A stretch of DNA of 23,123 bases from CBDTTW01 sp965363675 (lineage in GTDB: Bacteria > Bacteroidota > Rhodothermia > Rhodothermales > DASSAV01). Positions 21,701 through 23,123 of this stretch are shown one piece after another. Position numbers and translations under genes: made by a program. Location of the stretch: NCBI GenBank assembly GCA_965363675.1, contig CBDTTW010000028.1, positions 1-23,123 on the forward strand. Direction: 5' to 3'. The first letter of the stretch is position 1. Each line of letters begins with the position of its first letter. The notes beneath the pieces are model-generated. The model was given only the letters and a program-made list of their open reading frames with translations. It ran no database searches and had not been told where the DNA came from.

Positions 21701-22420
21701 CTAGAACTTGCCCAGGTCACGCGTCGCCTGCCCCAGCACGCCGTCGGCGGCGCTGATCATCTTCTGCTGGGTCTCGAACATGCGGTAGTGCGTGATCATG
21801 TCGGTCATTTCCTGGAGCGGGTTGACGTTGCTGCCTTCTACGTAGCCTTGCAGCACTTCCGGGGCCGCCGCCGGGACGGGCGCGGCGCCGGGGGGCGCCT
21901 CGAAGAGCGCGCCGTCGAGGCGGCGGAGCGCCCCGGGGTCCTCGAACGAGGCGATTTTGAGGCGGTCGAGCGCCACGCCGTCGGCGGAGAGTTCGCCGCC
22001 CCGGCTCAGTTCGAGGCGCTGCGCCGCCGCCGGAATCCGGATGGGGCCTTTCAGACCAAGCACCGCGTCGCCCTCGGGAGTGCGCAAAAGGCCATCCTCG
22101 GCGCGCACGAAGCGCCCGGCGCGCGTGTAGCGCTCGGCGGCGCCGTCGGAAACGGTAAAGAAGCCCTCGCCCTTGAGGGCTAGGTCGAGCGGCGCGCCGG
22201 TTTGTTCGAGCGCGCCCTGCCCCTGCTCGGCCCACTGCCGCGTCGTGCGCTCGCTCGTGGGGGCGTCCTCGGCGTCGAGCTGCTCGGCCAGCGCCTGCGT
22301 GAACGTCCGGTCGCGGCGGTAGCCGACGGTGTTCACGTTGGCCAGGTTGTTGGCGATGCGCTCTTGCTGGCGCACCATTTCCGACATCGAGTTGAACGGG
22401 GTAAGCAGGCGGAGCAGCAT
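21701..22420 (-). CDS. flgF: FlgF, proximal rod protein
   Basis: Rod subunit, first gene of the flgF-flgG-flgA-flgH-flgI-flgJ group. The 239-residue product carries MVRQQERIANNLANVNTVGY (15-34), APLDLALKGEGFFTV, the beta-rich middle part, and the C-terminal LQGYVEGSNVNPLQEMTDMI with THYRMFETQQKMI. It resembles FlgG but is shorter and has an RERIANNLANVNTVGYRRDR-type core and LALKGEGFF, typical of FlgF. No good ribosome-binding site is seen. A sigma-54-like element (22452-22466) lies about 32 bases upstream. Confidence 0.96.
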   Translation of the reverse strand: MLLRLLTPFNSMSEMVRQQERIANNLANVNTVGYRRDRTFTQALAEQLDAEDAPTSERTTRQWAEQGQGALEQTGAPLDLALKGEGFFTVSDGAAERYTRAGRFVRAEDGLLRTPEGDAVLGLKGPIRIPAAAQRLELSRGGELSADGVALDRLKIASFEDPGALRRLDGALFEAPPGAAPVPAAAPEVLQGYVEGSNVNPLQEMTDMITHYRMFETQQKMISAADGVLGQATRDLGKF

Positions 22421-22451
22421 GGCGGTCTCGTCTGGAGCTAGCCCCCGCTAC

Positions 22452-22466
22452 TCAAAGGCTCTGCCA
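22452..22466 (-). promoter_or_regulatory. Sigma-54-like (-24/-12) element upstream of flgF
   Basis: Minus strand TGGCAGAGCCTTTGA: perfect -24 TGGCA, six bases, TTG with A in place of C at -12. It shares TGGCA-N-AGC-N2-TTG with the element before flgB and lies at a similar distance (about 32 bases) from its start codon. Both serve early basal-body operons, which are sigma-54 dependent in several proteobacterial systems. Confidence 0.4.
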
Positions 22467-22495
22467 AACGGCCAAACCGCTCCCTGCCGAACGTA

Positions 22496-22524
22496 CGAAA
22501 GCCGCCGGAGGGCGATCCGGCAGC
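22496..22524 (-). terminator. Probable terminator after the chemoreceptor gene
   Basis: Minus strand GCTGCCGG/CCGGCGGC (22524-22517 and 22508-22501; one G-T pair, 8-base loop) followed by TTTCG. The short T-run makes it a weak terminator. It lies 46 bases after the chemoreceptor stop and upstream of the flgF element. Confidence 0.5.
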
Positions 22525-22553
22525 TTTTGCACGCTTGCGGCGGCAGCTTTTGC
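22518..22553. repeat. Duplicated 13-bp element upstream of flgF
   Basis: cggcagcttttgc occurs twice (22518-22530 and 22541-22553), 23 bp apart, about two helical turns. On the other strand each copy reads GCAAAAGCTGCCG. The copies lie roughly 75-115 bases upstream of the predicted flgF transcription start, where activators of sigma-54 promoters often bind. The first copy overlaps the terminator-like hairpin. Confidence 0.55.
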
Positions 22554-22569
22554 CCCGCCGTCCGGGGCG

Positions 22570-23123
22570 CTACCACCCCCGGCGCACGTCCATCTGCGGC
22601 AGGCGGGCCGCCCCGTCGCCGCGGCGCCGGGCGTCGCCGCTGCTGCGCCGGGCGGCGGGGGCGGCGCCGTCGAGCTTGAAGCGCCCTACGAGCATGCGGA
22701 GGTCGTCGGTCAGGGTGCTCAGGCCCTCGGCGCTGCGGGCGATCCGGCTGATGCCGAGCGCGCTGTCCTGCGTCACCGTCGAAATCGTCTCGACGCTGCG
22801 CGCGATCTGCTCGCTCGTGGACGACTGCTCCTCGCTGGCCGCCGCGATCTGGGTGACCGTGTGCACCGTGTCGCCGCTGGAGCCCACGACGCGCGTGAGC
22901 GCCTCGCCGGCGTCGTCGGCCAGGGCGATGCCCTCCTGCACCTCGCGGCTGCCCTGCTGCATCGCCGCCACCGCCGCCCCGGTCTCCTGCTGGATGCCCC
23001 GGATCATGCCGGCGATCTCTTTGGTCGCCCCCGTCGTGCGCTCGGCCAGCTTGCGCACCTCGTCGGCCACGACGGCAAAGCCGCGCCCCTGCTCGCCGGC
23101 GCGGGCGGCCTCGATGGCCGCGT
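22570..23123 (-). CDS. Methyl-accepting chemotaxis protein, C-terminal signalling part (5' end outside the window)
   Basis: Chemoreceptor cytoplasmic domain that controls CheA with CheW. 183 codons are visible; the sensor part and upstream helices lie beyond 23123. The visible part starts at the hairpin tip AAIEAARAGEQGRGFAVVAD, EVRKLAERTTGATKEIAGMI, the most conserved stretch of the family. The descending coiled-coil helix (IQQETGAAVAAMQQGSREVQ, TQIAAASEEQSSTSEQIARS) follows. The end (DDLRMLVGRFKLDG then an Ala/Arg/Gly-rich tail) is typical of receptors without a C-terminal NWETF pentapeptide. The tip sequence is fully conserved, so the receptor is probably functional. It is separated from flgF by 149 bases. 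Confidence 0.97.
   Translation of the reverse strand, partial: AAIEAARAGEQGRGFAVVADEVRKLAERTTGATKEIAGMIRGIQQETGAAVAAMQQGSREVQEGIALADDAGEALTRVVGSSGDTVHTVTQIAAASEEQSSTSEQIARSVETISTVTQDSALGISRIARSAEGLSTLTDDLRMLVGRFKLDGAAPAARRSSGDARRRGDGAARLPQMDVRRGW

Noticed and set aside
1..23123. CRISPR arrays, insertion sequences, tRNA or rRNA genes, phage attachment sites
   Set aside because: None seen: no regularly spaced long repeats, no transposase motifs, no cloverleaf or rRNA-like sequence; the gene order is that of a continuous flagellar locus.

Overview
This window is a high-GC chromosomal segment that is almost entirely a flagellar biogenesis locus. P-ring (FlgI), L-ring (FlgH) and FlgA proteins show a Gram-negative cell with an outer membrane. 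The lineage cannot be fixed from the sequence alone. The flagellar gene order and the TPR-containing glycosyltransferases would fit the Rhodothermota/Bacteroidota-Gemmatimonadota neighbourhood, but that is a guess.

Layout, with most genes on the minus strand, read 5'->3' from the right-hand end: (a) the C-terminal end of a chemoreceptor (22570-23123); (b) a rod/ring operon flgF-flgG-flgA-flgH-flgI-flgJ (22420-18109); (c) a hook-filament junction group flgN-flgK-flgL followed by an HDOD-domain signalling gene (18080-14061), closed by a strong terminator; (d) two tandem flagellin genes (13861-11905); (e) a filament-cap/chaperone operon fliS-fliD-fliT-like-GT4 glycosyltransferase (10377-6855); (f) flgM (5567-5199), with its own terminator; (g) an early basal-body operon flgB-flgC-(98-aa unknown)-fliE-fliF-fliG-fliH (4946 to beyond position 1). 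Two further glycosyltransferase-type genes lie on the plus strand (5723-6847 and 10650-11801), each divergent from a flagellar promoter.

The regulatory pattern is readable. Three regions, upstream of flgM, fliS and the first flagellin, share one architecture on the minus strand: TTTAAG, exactly 15 bases, then (G/C)CGATAA. This is a sigma-28 (FliA)-type promoter. A fourth variant with a perfect GCCGATAA lies just before flgN. The two early operons (flgB and flgF) instead share TGGCA-N-AGC-N2-TTG about 30-40 bases before the start codon. That resembles a sigma-54 (-24/-12) element but lacks the usual C at -12. The window therefore shows an early class of basal-body operons and a late class of filament genes, with FlgM (anti-sigma-28) itself in the late class.

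The least conventional content is a set of three different glycosyltransferase-type proteins, all with helical-repeat parts, around fliS/fliD/flagellin (probable flagellin or cap glycosylation, an inference); an unrecognised 98-aa protein between flgC and fliE; an HDOD protein at the end of the flgNKL group; an FlgH without a lipobox; and a G-quadruplex-like tandem repeat at the start of flgJ. There is no gene-free stretch longer than 300 bases. Export-apparatus, stator, C-ring fliM/fliN, hook flgD/flgE and fliK genes are not in the window.
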